Source: Spirosoma validum
Lineage (GTDB): Bacteria > Bacteroidota > Bacteroidia > Cytophagales > Spirosomataceae
Assembly: GCF_014699035.1 (NCBI RefSeq)
Contig: NZ_JACXAA010000003.1
Span: 372,001 to 436,000, forward strand
Reading direction: 5' to 3'
DNA length: 64,000 nucleotides
The notes under the pieces were generated by a model, which did not search any database, was not told the origin of the DNA, and worked only from the letters and a program-made list of their open reading frames with translations. How positions within the stretch are numbered: position 1 is the first letter of the stretch; each line of letters begins with the position of its first letter. Shown here piece by piece: positions 46,064 to 54,631 of the stretch. The position numbers and the translations under genes were made by a program.

Positions 46064-46927
46064 CTACTTTAATAGCAGGCGTATTAGCTCTTTACAATAC
46101 CAGTAATTATTTTTATTAAATGGTTTACTTTTAATTATGCATAAAAATGTTTTAATAGCCTGCATTTTTAAGCTTTCCTTACTCTCATAATGAAATTTGA
46201 AATCTAAAGTTCTAAACTCCACAGTATCAATAATTTTTTTTGTTAATACATTTATAGATATAGGTAATTTTTTTTTCCATTTTTCGTGTATTTTGATACC
46301 TTGTTTATACCAGTCTAAATTATTTTGCCCTTCTGAAAAATGTTCTAATAATATTTCATAAGTTACGTAATTATTATAACCACAATTGTAAATACCCAGA
46401 CTGAAATCCATATCATAAAAGTGAAAACCATTTAATAATTTCTCGTCAAAATTATATTTTTCCCAAACTTTTTTGGTACAACACATGAAAACTCCATCCA
46501 ATGTTACAACTTTGCTTAATGTCTCATTTAACGAATTTTCATTAATATATTTAATGCTTTTATCCCTCGAATGCTGAATAATATTAATTTTATTTCCTTG
46601 CTCTAAAAAATTGAACCAACTTGGGCTAAATTCTTTGGATTTATAATTTCCACCTGCTATTCCAATTACACCAATTTGTTCATCTTTTAAATTATCTGAA
46701 ACAAGTTGCCCCCAATTTTTTGTTTTAAAAATTACATCCTCGTGACAAAAACATAAATTTGGATATTGGGCTTCTGATGCTCCTATATTATAAGCTGCGC
46801 ATATACCCATTAAACCTGAGTTTTCAATTTTGATTATTTCATAAGTTATTCCAACAGTTAACGAGATCGACTTTGCTAAGTTTTGGAAATAGTCTTCATT
46901 GTATGAGGAAACAATTATAGATAGCAT
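46064..46927 (-). CDS. GT2-like glycosyltransferase
   Basis: A 287-residue protein. LSIIVSSYNEDYFQNLAKSI starts a GT-A fold, YNIGASEAQYPNLCFCHEDV carries an acidic motif, IGVIGIAGGNYKSKEFSPSW and VVTLDGVFMCCTKKVWEKYN are typical of the Bacteroidota group of WsaF/glycosyltransferase-like proteins, and NGFHFYDMDFSLGIYNCGYN is the acceptor-side motif. It is six bases after the Wzt gene and very AT-rich. Confidence 0.8.
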   Translation of the reverse strand: MLSIIVSSYNEDYFQNLAKSISLTVGITYEIIKIENSGLMGICAAYNIGASEAQYPNLCFCHEDVIFKTKNWGQLVSDNLKDEQIGVIGIAGGNYKSKEFSPSWFNFLEQGNKINIIQHSRDKSIKYINENSLNETLSKVVTLDGVFMCCTKKVWEKYNFDEKLLNGFHFYDMDFSLGIYNCGYNNYVTYEILLEHFSEGQNNLDWYKQGIKIHEKWKKKLPISINVLTKKIIDTVEFRTLDFKFHYESKESLKMQAIKTFLCIIKSKPFNKNNYWYCKELIRLLLK

Positions 46928-46933
46928 ATTAAA

Positions 46934-48220
46934 TTAGACAGCTATTACGTCTTCAAACCAATTTGGTCTTACGATAGAATTAAAAGTAGCGACGCTTTCT
47001 GCATTATATCTGTTGCCTTTTGTATCTTTTGAGTATAACTGAAATGCTAGGTTGATTTTTTCACTATTTATCTTATTGATACTAGGTAGTGATATATCAA
47101 AAATTAAATTATATTTACCATTTGCTAAATTATATTTTGGTATGATAAATTTACATAAATAAGTGCCTACGTTCAATGTTTGTATATCATTGAAATCATT
47201 GAAAAAACACCTGACAATTGGATCGCCAATCTCTGTGCAAATATTAAAACCAATACCAATTTCTCGAATAACCTCTTTAATCTCAAATTTTACTATAATT
47301 TCATAGTCATTACTGGTTGCCCAATATTCTTCGATATCTGTGTGGTGAATATCAGTTATTGGTCTTATAATTGATTCGTATATTACTATCTCCGTATTTC
47401 CATCCATTCCTTGCCAACTTGTATTGGATGAGAATTTTGAGGTATATTTATTTAATATATTTTCAATATTTCCTGATAGGTCTATTTCACCATTTACTAA
47501 ATATATTCCTTTTGAGCAAAGTTTGCGCACCGCGGCTATATTATGACTTACAAATAATACTGTTTTCCCCTCTCCTTTGCTTACTTCGCCCATTTTACCC
47601 AGACACTTCTTCTGAAATTCCGCATCACCAACAGCCAATACTTCATCTACAATCAAAATCTCAGAGTCTAAATAGGCGGCTACAGCAAAAGCTAAGCGTA
47701 CATACATACCTGATGAATATCGCTTAACGGGCGTATCTATGTATCGTTCTATTCCGGCAAAATCAACGATTTCATCAAACTTATAGGCAATTTCTCGCTT
47801 GCGCATTCCGAGAATAGCTCCGTTTAAGTAGATGTTTTCTCGGCCGGTTAGTTCGGGGTGGAAGCCTGTTCCTACTTCAAGCAAACTAGCGATTCGGCCT
47901 TTTCCAGTTATGCGTCCTGTCGTCGGGCTGGTCACACGACTTAGAATCTTTAAGAGGGTACTTTTGCCAGCTCCATTTCGGCCAATTATTCCTACAGCAT
48001 CGCCTTGTTCTATTTCAAAATTGATATCTTTTAAACTCCATACTATATCGCTATTTCCTTTAGTTGTGCGGTCGTTTGTTTCACCAATTCTTAAAAAAGG
48101 GTCTTCTTTACCACGAATACGAGCAAACCACCGCTCTAGATCTTGTGAAATGGTTCCAGTACCAATTTCACCAAGTTGGTAGGCTTTGGAAATGTTTTCG
48201 GCTTTAATGGCAACTGGCAT
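46934..48220 (-). CDS. Wzt-like polysaccharide ABC transporter ATPase with C-terminal glycan-binding domain
   Basis: A 428-residue protein. The ATPase has Walker A at residues 77-88 (GIIGRNGAGKST), the signature YSSGM at 168-172 and Walker B ILIVDE at 188-193. The last ~150 residues form a beta-rich domain like the C-terminal domain of E. coli Wzt, which recognises the end modification of the chain to be exported. It pairs with the Wzm-like permease next to it. The N-terminal 45 residues with RWFARIRGKEDPF are typical of the Bacteroidota/cyanobacterial type. Confidence 0.92.
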   Translation of the reverse strand: MPVAIKAENISKAYQLGEIGTGTISQDLERWFARIRGKEDPFLRIGETNDRTTKGNSDIVWSLKDINFEIEQGDAVGIIGRNGAGKSTLLKILSRVTSPTTGRITGKGRIASLLEVGTGFHPELTGRENIYLNGAILGMRKREIAYKFDEIVDFAGIERYIDTPVKRYSSGMYVRLAFAVAAYLDSEILIVDEVLAVGDAEFQKKCLGKMGEVSKGEGKTVLFVSHNIAAVRKLCSKGIYLVNGEIDLSGNIENILNKYTSKFSSNTSWQGMDGNTEIVIYESIIRPITDIHHTDIEEYWATSNDYEIIVKFEIKEVIREIGIGFNICTEIGDPIVRCFFNDFNDIQTLNVGTYLCKFIIPKYNLANGKYNLIFDISLPSINKINSEKINLAFQLYSKDTKGNRYNAESVATFNSIVRPNWFEDVIAV

Positions 48221-48282
48221 TTATGAAATTTTTACAATGAGGTTTGTAATCTATTTTATTTTCCAGTGAATAGGAGTTCTGA

Positions 48283-49197
48283 TTAAACTGTGTCAACAAA
48301 GGTTTTTTCTACCTTGTTAAAGATGATAATACCGCTTATCAGGGTTATCAGTGTGAAAACTGTTGTATAGGCAAAAGCCTCCCAAGTAAATGTTCCTTGG
48401 CCTGTAAAACTGTAGCGGAAGGTTTCTATGATGGTAGTCATTGGATTTGCCCGGATTAGCCATCTGTATTTTTCTGGTGTAGCCGATAGGGGAATAATTA
48501 CGCCTGAAGCATACATAAGTAGTTGTACACCAAACGTAATAAGGAAAGCCAAATCGCGGTATTTTGTCGTCAGTGCTGACACGACCATGCCCGAGCCTAA
48601 GCCCAAGGCTGCCATAAGAAGCAATAGAACCGGAAAGAGCAGAATATAAACGTTGGGTTGGATCGTTGCTCCTTGTAGCATAAAATAAAGCATCATGCCG
48701 ATAAAGAGCAGGAATTGGACGCCAAACCGAACCAGATTACTGATCACAATACTCAAAGGCATAATCAGTCGGGGGAAGTAGACTTTGCCGAAGATGTTCG
48801 CATTATCGCGGAAAACCGTTGAGGTTTTCGTCAGGCAGTCGGCGAAGTAGTTCCAGGCCGTAACTCCAGCCATGTAGAACAAGGGTCGGGGAATGCCGTC
48901 GGTGCCAATGCCCGCCATGCCAAAAATGAAGGTATAGATCAGTGTGGTGAATAGGGGCTGGATAAAAAACCAGATGGGTCCCAGAATCGTCTGTTTATAA
49001 AAAGAAACAAAATCACGACGCACCAGCAGCCAGAGCAAATCGCGGTATTCCCAGGTGTCCCGTAGTTTTAAATCGAATAGCGTATGCTCAGCGTTGATTT
49101 CCCATTCATGCTGGTGATCGACAAAATTTGATGATTCAGCGTCTTCTGACGTATTAATTGCTTTATTTTCAACAATAGCCTGAGTGGGTAATTGCAT
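48283..49197 (-). CDS. Wzm-like polysaccharide ABC transporter permease
   Basis: A 304-residue inner-membrane protein of the ABC-2 type. A cytosolic N-terminus ends in LWLLVRRDFVSFYKQTILGP, followed by six hydrophobic segments, with the PLFYMAGVTAWNYFADCL motif of the family and the gating helix RANPMTTIIETFRYSF before the last two. With the Wzt-like ATPase it forms a channel that moves lipid-linked polysaccharide to the periplasm. It lies 63 bp before the ATPase gene in the operon. Confidence 0.92.
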   Translation of the reverse strand: MQLPTQAIVENKAINTSEDAESSNFVDHQHEWEINAEHTLFDLKLRDTWEYRDLLWLLVRRDFVSFYKQTILGPIWFFIQPLFTTLIYTFIFGMAGIGTDGIPRPLFYMAGVTAWNYFADCLTKTSTVFRDNANIFGKVYFPRLIMPLSIVISNLVRFGVQFLLFIGMMLYFMLQGATIQPNVYILLFPVLLLLMAALGLGSGMVVSALTTKYRDLAFLITFGVQLLMYASGVIIPLSATPEKYRWLIRANPMTTIIETFRYSFTGQGTFTWEAFAYTTVFTLITLISGIIIFNKVEKTFVDTV

Positions 49198-49346
49198 TAG
49201 TTTACGTTTATATTAATTGATTTAGGGAAACCCATCAGAAAGAGATATTTATGGCTTCGCCCGCTCAGTCCCATTTTCAGAACCTACCGAGTAGTAGTAA
49301 ACTATGTTTTGGTATGTAGAAAGTCAGAATAAAGCCAAACGTAGCT

Positions 49347-49829
49347 TTACCTGACCACAATTGTTTTAGACAAATCCACCTTAACGATGAGCTGTAAGGC
49401 GTCAAGTTGAATGGCAACGATTCGTCCCTGCTGTTTCAGTACGTTTCCGCTCAGATCGGCGAAGCTACCCGAACCAATGGTAAGCCTGCTGCCTGGCGTA
49501 AACGATTCAATCTGGAGGAGGTTATGATCGACCTCGTTCAGCATTAATTTGATGGCGTCAATTTCCGCATCGCGTACGATGGCCGGTTGCTTGAGCCAGA
49601 ATAAATAACGAACAACGCCCGGTACGGTAAAGACTTTTGCCCGTTCATGCTCGGCCAGATTCACAAAGCAGTACGAGCGAAACAAAGGCTCTTCAACAAG
49701 CTTCGTTCGGTCAGACCATTTGCGTCTGGTTTTGATCAGCGGGCAATACACCTCAATGTTCATGCCCCGCAGCTTATCAGCCACAAGCTTCTCATTTCTG
49801 GATTTGGTGTAGAGGACAAACCAAGGCAT
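49347..49829 (-). CDS. UpxY/RfaH-type NusG-like transcription antiterminator
   Basis: A 160-residue protein from ATG 49829; 51 more in-frame bases are encoded by a 7-bp tandem repeat and are probably not translated. The NGN domain has MPWFVLYTKSRNEKLVADKL, YCPLIKTRRKWSDRT and EEPLFRSYCFVNL, ending near VPGVVRYLFWLKQPA. The KOW-like C-terminus includes FTPGSRLTIGSGSFADLSGN. In Bacteroidota, UpxY proteins let RNA polymerase run through long capsule operons. Here it lies upstream of some 25 genes it would act on. Confidence 0.9.
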   Translation of the reverse strand: MPWFVLYTKSRNEKLVADKLRGMNIEVYCPLIKTRRKWSDRTKLVEEPLFRSYCFVNLAEHERAKVFTVPGVVRYLFWLKQPAIVRDAEIDAIKLMLNEVDHNLLQIESFTPGSRLTIGSGSFADLSGNVLKQQGRIVAIQLDALQLIVKVDLSKTIVVR

Positions 49830-49836
49830 TTGTTTT

Positions 49837-49865
49837 AATGATGAATGATGAATGATGAATGATGA
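49837..49865. repeat. 7-bp tandem repeat before the antiterminator gene
   Basis: The unit atgaatg is repeated three times plus partial copies (period 7). It lies in the presumed 5' leader of the antiterminator, starting 8 bases from its ATG. Its length could vary by slippage. Confidence 0.85.
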
Positions 49866-49979
49866 CGGGGCCGCTCGCACGGTGTGATTTAACCCATCAA
49901 TCGTTCAAAATTTATCATGTGATTTAAGAAACATCTATCAACTAATTAAGGATGATCTATGACCATGAATGACTATAAA

Positions 49980-52319
49980 TTATACGTAATAGCCCTTGCC
50001 TTTTCCGTAGCCATACCCATAGCCGTAGCCATACCCATAGCCGTATTCGTTGCTGTTGCGGTAATTAACACCATTGAAAATGATATTGAGTGATTTAAAT
50101 TTCTTTGCCTGCTTCAACTCGTTAAGCAGACGCATGTAGGTACGTGGGGTATACTCGTGTCGTACCAGATAAAAAGCGGCATCAGCGTGGGCGCCCAGCA
50201 GCGTAGCATCAGCAACCAGACCTACTGGTGGTGTATCGAGTATGATGTAATCGAACTCCTGCCGCAAACTGTCTAATAGGGTTTCCAGTCGGCCATTTGA
50301 TAATAATTCCGAGGGGTTAGGCGGAATAGGGCCGCTAGAGATAACAGACATATTCAGACTAAGCGCCGTTGGCTTGATTAGCTCATCCAGTTTGGTCTGC
50401 CCAATCAGATAATTGGATATACCCCTATCTTTCGCCACGCCCAGATACGTAGAGATTTTGGGCTTGCGCAGATCCAGCTCGAGCACAATGACTTTCTTGT
50501 CGAGCAGCGCCAGACTGGACGCCAGATTGATGCTGACAAAACTTTTGCCTTCACCACTAATGGAAGACGTAACGAGAATTACTTTGCCCTGACCCGGTAA
50601 CGGATTCCCGATGACATACTGTAGATTAGCCCGTAAGATCTTGAACTGCTCGGCAATAACACTATTCGCCTTTGTATCGACGATATTGTCTTTCATCTCT
50701 TTAGGCTTTTTCATGATTTCCCCAAAAATGGATTGGCCAATTTCGGTTTCAACTTCGCGCCGGGACTGAACCGTATCGTTCATCATATCCTTAACGGTAA
50801 TGAAGCCTACAGGGATTAGTAATCCGATCAGAATGGCTACTAGATAAACATTGGTTCGGTTTGGTTTTAGCGGAACCGACGAACCCGACGGTTCTTCCAT
50901 GATCCGGCTATCGTTTACCGTAGCAGCATAGGCAATAGCTGTTTCCTCTTTCTTTTGAAGCAGCATTAGATACAGGCTTTCTTTAATGCCCTGCTGCCGT
51001 TTGATCGTTAAAAACTCTCGTTCCTGCCGGGGAATGGTTCGAACTGACGACTCATATTTGGCATTCAGCTTTTTTAAGCTTGCCCGCGTTACGGCAATGT
51101 TATGTCGCTGGTTAACTATATTTTCCCTGATTAATGATTTTGTATTAGCGATCTGGTTTGTAATCGTTTCCAGGAAAGGATTGCCCGGTTGCTGTGAGCG
51201 TTCGGCAACATCTTTCTGAGCTTCTAACTCGTTTAACTTGGTGAGCATGCTCATCATAAATGGGTCGGTCACCATCAAGGTGGCGGGAGCTACGCTTTCC
51301 TGGCTATTTTTGAGGTAAACCTCAACACCATCCAATATTTTCTCCTCCAGCTCAATGTCGTTGAGCTTCGTATCCGTTGTCTGTACCTGGTTCAAAAATA
51401 AATTGGCTTCGGCGCTTAGATCAACGATGCCTCTGGAGCTTTTATAGGCTTCCACATCACGTTCTACACTCCCTAATTCGGACGTAATGAGTCGCAGTCG
51501 CTCGTCAATAAAACGAAGCGTATTCGTTGCCTCCCGGTTTTTATCTTCCAGAGTAGCAATCATATAGACGTCGAGTAATTTGCCCAGCACCAGCTTACCT
51601 TTTTCGGGTACTGCATCCTGTAACGTCAGGCGAAGAGCCGTACTTTTTGGGTTGACCAAAGCTACTTGTAATGAGCTCAGGTAGCGCTGATTCAGACTTT
51701 CTTTAGACGAGAAGACAACTTTTATCGGGTTTTTATCCTTCTGGGGTGTTGAGCGCGTTAGCACCGTTCGGAATGTTCCATAAGGGCTGGTTGCTTTCTG
51801 ACCGTAGAAAAACGTTCCTTTCACTGCCCCTTCTTCGTCTAGTACCTGATATTGCTGACGATTCAGTAGTTTAATAAAAACAGGCTGCTGATAAGCTACT
51901 GGTTTTAAGCTATCTGGAAAGATTTTGATAGGTGAATCGGTATAGAGTTCTTCATCGCTTTGGGCTTGTCGCTGATGAAAGTAGGCGGCATATAGATTAA
52001 GTTCACCCATAACCCGGTTCATTAAATTCCGGGATTTTAAGAACTCAATTTCGTTCTCAACAACTTTATCACCTGATGATGAAGAAACATCCAGGTCTTT
52101 CAGTAAAGCATTTTGACCTTTAAGCGGATCTTTAATTAACAGGACGGCGCTGACCTGATAGACAGGAGTAGTATAGCGCAAATACATATAAGCACATACC
52201 CAGGCAATAGATACTGCCAGGACAAACCAATACCAGTATCGGATGTATTTGAAAAAGAAAGTTCGCAGATTAAATGGCGTTTCTTTCTCCCCAAAAATAT
52301 CGTAGCTCGTCTCAGCCAT
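49980..52319 (-). CDS. Wzc-like polysaccharide co-polymerase / tyrosine autokinase
   Basis: A 779-residue BY-kinase. An N-terminal membrane segment (YWYWFVLAVSIAWVCAYMYL) and the Wzz domain come first, then a long coiled-coil periplasmic region, then a second membrane segment before TVKDMMND. The kinase part has Walker A near residue 588 (SISGEGKSFVSINLA), Walker A' LELDLRKPK and Walker B DYIILDTPPVGL. The C-terminal tail has seven YG pairs then KGKGYYV, nine tyrosines as autophosphorylation sites. It should control chain length and export with the Wza-like protein. The PHP-fold phosphatase at 23043 is the likely opposing enzyme. Confidence 0.93.
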   Translation of the reverse strand: MAETSYDIFGEKETPFNLRTFFFKYIRYWYWFVLAVSIAWVCAYMYLRYTTPVYQVSAVLLIKDPLKGQNALLKDLDVSSSSGDKVVENEIEFLKSRNLMNRVMGELNLYAAYFHQRQAQSDEELYTDSPIKIFPDSLKPVAYQQPVFIKLLNRQQYQVLDEEGAVKGTFFYGQKATSPYGTFRTVLTRSTPQKDKNPIKVVFSSKESLNQRYLSSLQVALVNPKSTALRLTLQDAVPEKGKLVLGKLLDVYMIATLEDKNREATNTLRFIDERLRLITSELGSVERDVEAYKSSRGIVDLSAEANLFLNQVQTTDTKLNDIELEEKILDGVEVYLKNSQESVAPATLMVTDPFMMSMLTKLNELEAQKDVAERSQQPGNPFLETITNQIANTKSLIRENIVNQRHNIAVTRASLKKLNAKYESSVRTIPRQEREFLTIKRQQGIKESLYLMLLQKKEETAIAYAATVNDSRIMEEPSGSSVPLKPNRTNVYLVAILIGLLIPVGFITVKDMMNDTVQSRREVETEIGQSIFGEIMKKPKEMKDNIVDTKANSVIAEQFKILRANLQYVIGNPLPGQGKVILVTSSISGEGKSFVSINLASSLALLDKKVIVLELDLRKPKISTYLGVAKDRGISNYLIGQTKLDELIKPTALSLNMSVISSGPIPPNPSELLSNGRLETLLDSLRQEFDYIILDTPPVGLVADATLLGAHADAAFYLVRHEYTPRTYMRLLNELKQAKKFKSLNIIFNGVNYRNSNEYGYGYGYGYGYGYGKGKGYYV
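50005..50045. repeat. 18-bp tandem repeat encoding the kinase tyrosine tail
   Basis: The 18-bp unit ccgtagccatacccatag is repeated exactly at 50005-50022 and 50023-50040, with five further bases of a third copy. Each copy encodes three Tyr-Gly pairs. The copy number could change without shifting frame. Confidence 0.9.
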
Positions 52320-52390
52320 TGGTCAATATTTCGTATACAGTTACGTAGTAAGTTCGCTAGTAAAGTCCTGCCCTGCTATGGGGGGATTAC

Positions 52391-53215
52391 TTATCGTCTG
52401 AAAAAGCTAAGTAGAGCTACTATTGTAGTGGCAAAACCCAGTATTATAGGTGTCAATTGCAGTCCCCGCTCCGTTGACGTAATTCGACCAGGTCGTGGTT
52501 CAACATAGATTACATCATTATGCTGTATGTAGTAATAAGGTGATTCAAGTACTTTTCGGGATCGTAGATCAACACGTACAATTTCCCGTTTATTATTTTC
52601 TGTCCGCATAATCATCACATTGTCGCGTCGCCCATATACTGTAAGTTCACCAGCAATTCCGATAACTTCGGGCAAAGTGCGCTGATTATCGAGCAAATTA
52701 TAAACACCCGGACGCCCTACTTCGCCAATAACCGTGAACTTGCGATTTACATAGCGAACATTGACGGTAGGTTCTTTCAGGTATTTAGCTAGTTTGGTTC
52801 TAATATCATCTGCAGCTTCTTCGAGCGTAAGCCCGGCCAATTTCACCTTTCCCAGCAGAGGCATCTCTACACTACCTGTCGGATCAACCAAATAGCCCAG
52901 AGGCAGATTACCACCCCCTGCGCCATAACCTGCCAGTGGTATAGACGTACTGTTGAGAATATTGAAAATAGCATTTGTTTCCTCACTCAGGCTTGTCACA
53001 ATGATAGCCAGTACATCATCAGTCTGAATCCTAGCAACTGGCGGGTTGATAGAAGCCAGGGGTACATACCGGGCAGTATCAACGGCTTCGGGCCCCTGAA
53101 AGTAGGTGATCGTTTTGGGTGAGGCACAGGAATAAAATAAGTATACTAATAAGAGCCAACTAATGACTTGTACGTAATGCTTACTTCGACTTACACTTCT
53201 AAACAGACGACTCAT
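52391..53215 (-). CDS. Wza-like polysaccharide export lipoprotein
   Basis: A 274-residue protein with a lipoprotein signal (VISWLLLVYLFYSCASPK). The Poly_export domain shows ARIQTDDVLAIIVTSLSEE, GYLVDPTGSVEMPLLGKVKL and AGLTLEEAADDIRTKLAKYL; an SLBB domain follows with FTVIGEVGRPGVYNLLDNQR and PEVIGIAGELTVYGRRDNV. A hydrophobic C-terminal helix (TPIILGFATTIVALLSFFRR) should cross a membrane, as in Bacteroidota-type Wza proteins. It forms the outer-membrane exit pore with the Wzc-like protein 72 bp downstream. Confidence 0.92.
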   Translation of the reverse strand: MSRLFRSVSRSKHYVQVISWLLLVYLFYSCASPKTITYFQGPEAVDTARYVPLASINPPVARIQTDDVLAIIVTSLSEETNAIFNILNSTSIPLAGYGAGGGNLPLGYLVDPTGSVEMPLLGKVKLAGLTLEEAADDIRTKLAKYLKEPTVNVRYVNRKFTVIGEVGRPGVYNLLDNQRTLPEVIGIAGELTVYGRRDNVMIMRTENNKREIVRVDLRSRKVLESPYYYIQHNDVIYVEPRPGRITSTERGLQLTPIILGFATTIVALLSFFRR

Positions 53216-53334
53216 AGATTACTTTACTGGTGCAGATTACTTTCAAACCAACAAAGTTAATGTTTGTATCTATCTGTGCAATAGGTAGTAATCATGAATT
53301 AAGACGGTTGATGAATTTAGTCATTCTATAAATA

Positions 53335-54123
53335 TTAGCGGGCGTTTGCGTCCCCTTTGTACATCAATTTTAAGGTTCGATAACAAATTTGCATATCAAG
53401 CCAGAAGGCCTGGCGTGGTATGTATAGGTGGTCATACCGTACCCGGTGGTCCATGCGCTGGGTCATGCCCGTAGCTCCCCGGGAGCCTCTTACCTGCGCT
53501 AGTCCGGTGATACCCGGCCGTACCCAGTAACGTTCCCGGTACGCAGGCGAGTCCCAGTGCATGGCATCATGAGGAACCGCATGCGGTCGTGGTCCAACCA
53601 GGCTCATGTCGCCCAGCAACACATTGATGAACTGGGGTATTTCGTCCAGATTCGTACGACGCAGAAACCGTCCCAGCGCCGTTACGCGCTGATCGTTCAG
53701 GTCTGTCTGTTGAAAGCCTTTGGGTTTATCGGGCACGTGGACCATGGTGCGAAATTTCAGGCACAAAAACGGTTTACCTCGTCGCCCGGTGCGCGCCTGA
53801 ATAAAAAAGACAGGTCCCTGGCATTTGACCAGGATCAGAACACTGATAACCGGAATTAGCCAGGAAAGAACAAAGACGATAACAAAAGCAGATATAATCA
53901 CATCGGCAAGACGCTTGCCCGCGTAGGCATAAAAGCCAGGTTTAGGCAATTGAACGACTTCCTGTTGTGGTGTCCATTGAAGAACAATGGTCGAGCCATA
54001 CCGGTCATCCCAACGATTCTGCTTCCGGGGTAGATCGAGATCAGGGTGGGGATAATTAGCCGTAAAATTGGTTGAAATCAGGTCGGAATCATTGGGTTGA
54101 AAGAGGGTGGAAAATTCACTCAT
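53335..54123 (-). CDS. Initiating polyprenyl-phosphate sugar-phosphate transferase (WcaJ/WbaP C-terminal type)
   Basis: A 262-residue enzyme that is probably the first gene of the operon. An unusual ~70-residue N-terminal part precedes [20 protein letters not shown] and a membrane helix. The conserved catalytic part follows: [46 protein letters not shown] with the DE pair, and [13 protein letters not shown], then [17 protein letters not shown]. It transfers a sugar-1-phosphate, probably glucose or galactose, to undecaprenyl phosphate. It lacks the large multi-pass N-terminal domain of WbaP/WcaJ. Confidence 0.9.
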   Translation of the reverse strand: MSEFSTLFQPNDSDLISTNFTANYPHPDLDLPRKQNRWDDRYGSTIVLQWTPQQEVVQLPKPGFYAYAGKRLADVIISAFVIVFVLSWLIPVISVLILVKCQGPVFFIQARTGRRGKPFLCLKFRTMVHVPDKPKGFQQTDLNDQRVTALGRFLRRTNLDEIPQFINVLLGDMSLVGPRPHAVPHDAMHWDSPAYRERYWVRPGITGLAQVRGSRGATGMTQRMDHRVRYDHLYIPRQAFWLDMQICYRTLKLMYKGDANAR

Positions 54124-54300
54124 AGGTGTGGACGGATGAGATGATTGAACAGCTTAATGTATAGGGAGGGTGTTTAGAATAATCTGTTTTGTTTTCGGCT
54201 ATTTGTTACCTATTCTTTTATAAAGTGAGCAGATTGTATGATCATCTTCTGTGTATGCAATATTAAGTATGATTCAGTGTGGCCCTGTCATTAAATAATT

Positions 54301-54318
54301 TGAATTTATTATTCGGCG
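54301..54318 (+). promoter_or_regulatory. 18-nt element shared with 22891-22908
   Basis: This is the same tgaatttattattcggcg as at 22891-22908. It lies 178 bp before the sugar-transferase start and 314 bp before the first LytTR start. It is a candidate regulator-binding site common to both ends of the polysaccharide locus. Confidence 0.5.
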
Positions 54319-54597
54319 AAACTGAAAAAATTTCTATGTAACTAACTAATAAACAGTGTATTGTAAGGGATATTTTTCATATGTTTTAAACAATAATTTG
54401 TTATTTTCTTTTAACTTATAATAGTATATAAAATGTTACTAATGATAAAAAATAGTTAAAATAAATAAGTAATTTTTTTATTCGGTTACGTGGTTTTGGT
54501 TAGTGAAAGCCGTGTATAAATATGCTATTTGTTTCATAAGTTTACATTTGATCAATTTTTAATAATCGGGAAATTATTATCTATAGAATTACAGGAA

Positions 54598-54605
54598 TAT
54601 ATTTG
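54598..54605 (+). promoter_or_regulatory. Putative Bacteroidota -7 promoter box for the LytTR gene
   Basis: TATATTTG at 54598-54605 matches the TAnnTTTG -7 consensus exactly, 26 bp before the ATG at 54632. No good -33 TTTG was seen, so the promoter is only tentative. Confidence 0.4.
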
Positions 54606-54631
54606 GCTATCCACTCCAAATCATTCTTGTT

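Larger units (their letters stand above)
54124..54631. other. 508-bp AT-rich intergenic region at the head of the polysaccharide operon
   Basis: This gap separates the divergent sugar-transferase and LytTR genes. It is very AT-rich in its middle part and has no credible gene. It contains the second copy of the 18-nt element (54301-54318) and a TATATTTG box near its right end. It probably contains the main operon promoter. Confidence 0.65.

Noticed and set aside
47371..48182. Plus-strand frames of about 115 codons opposite the ABC ATPase gene
   Set aside because: The minus strand carries an intact Walker A, signature and Walker B ATPase; the opposite frames have no features.
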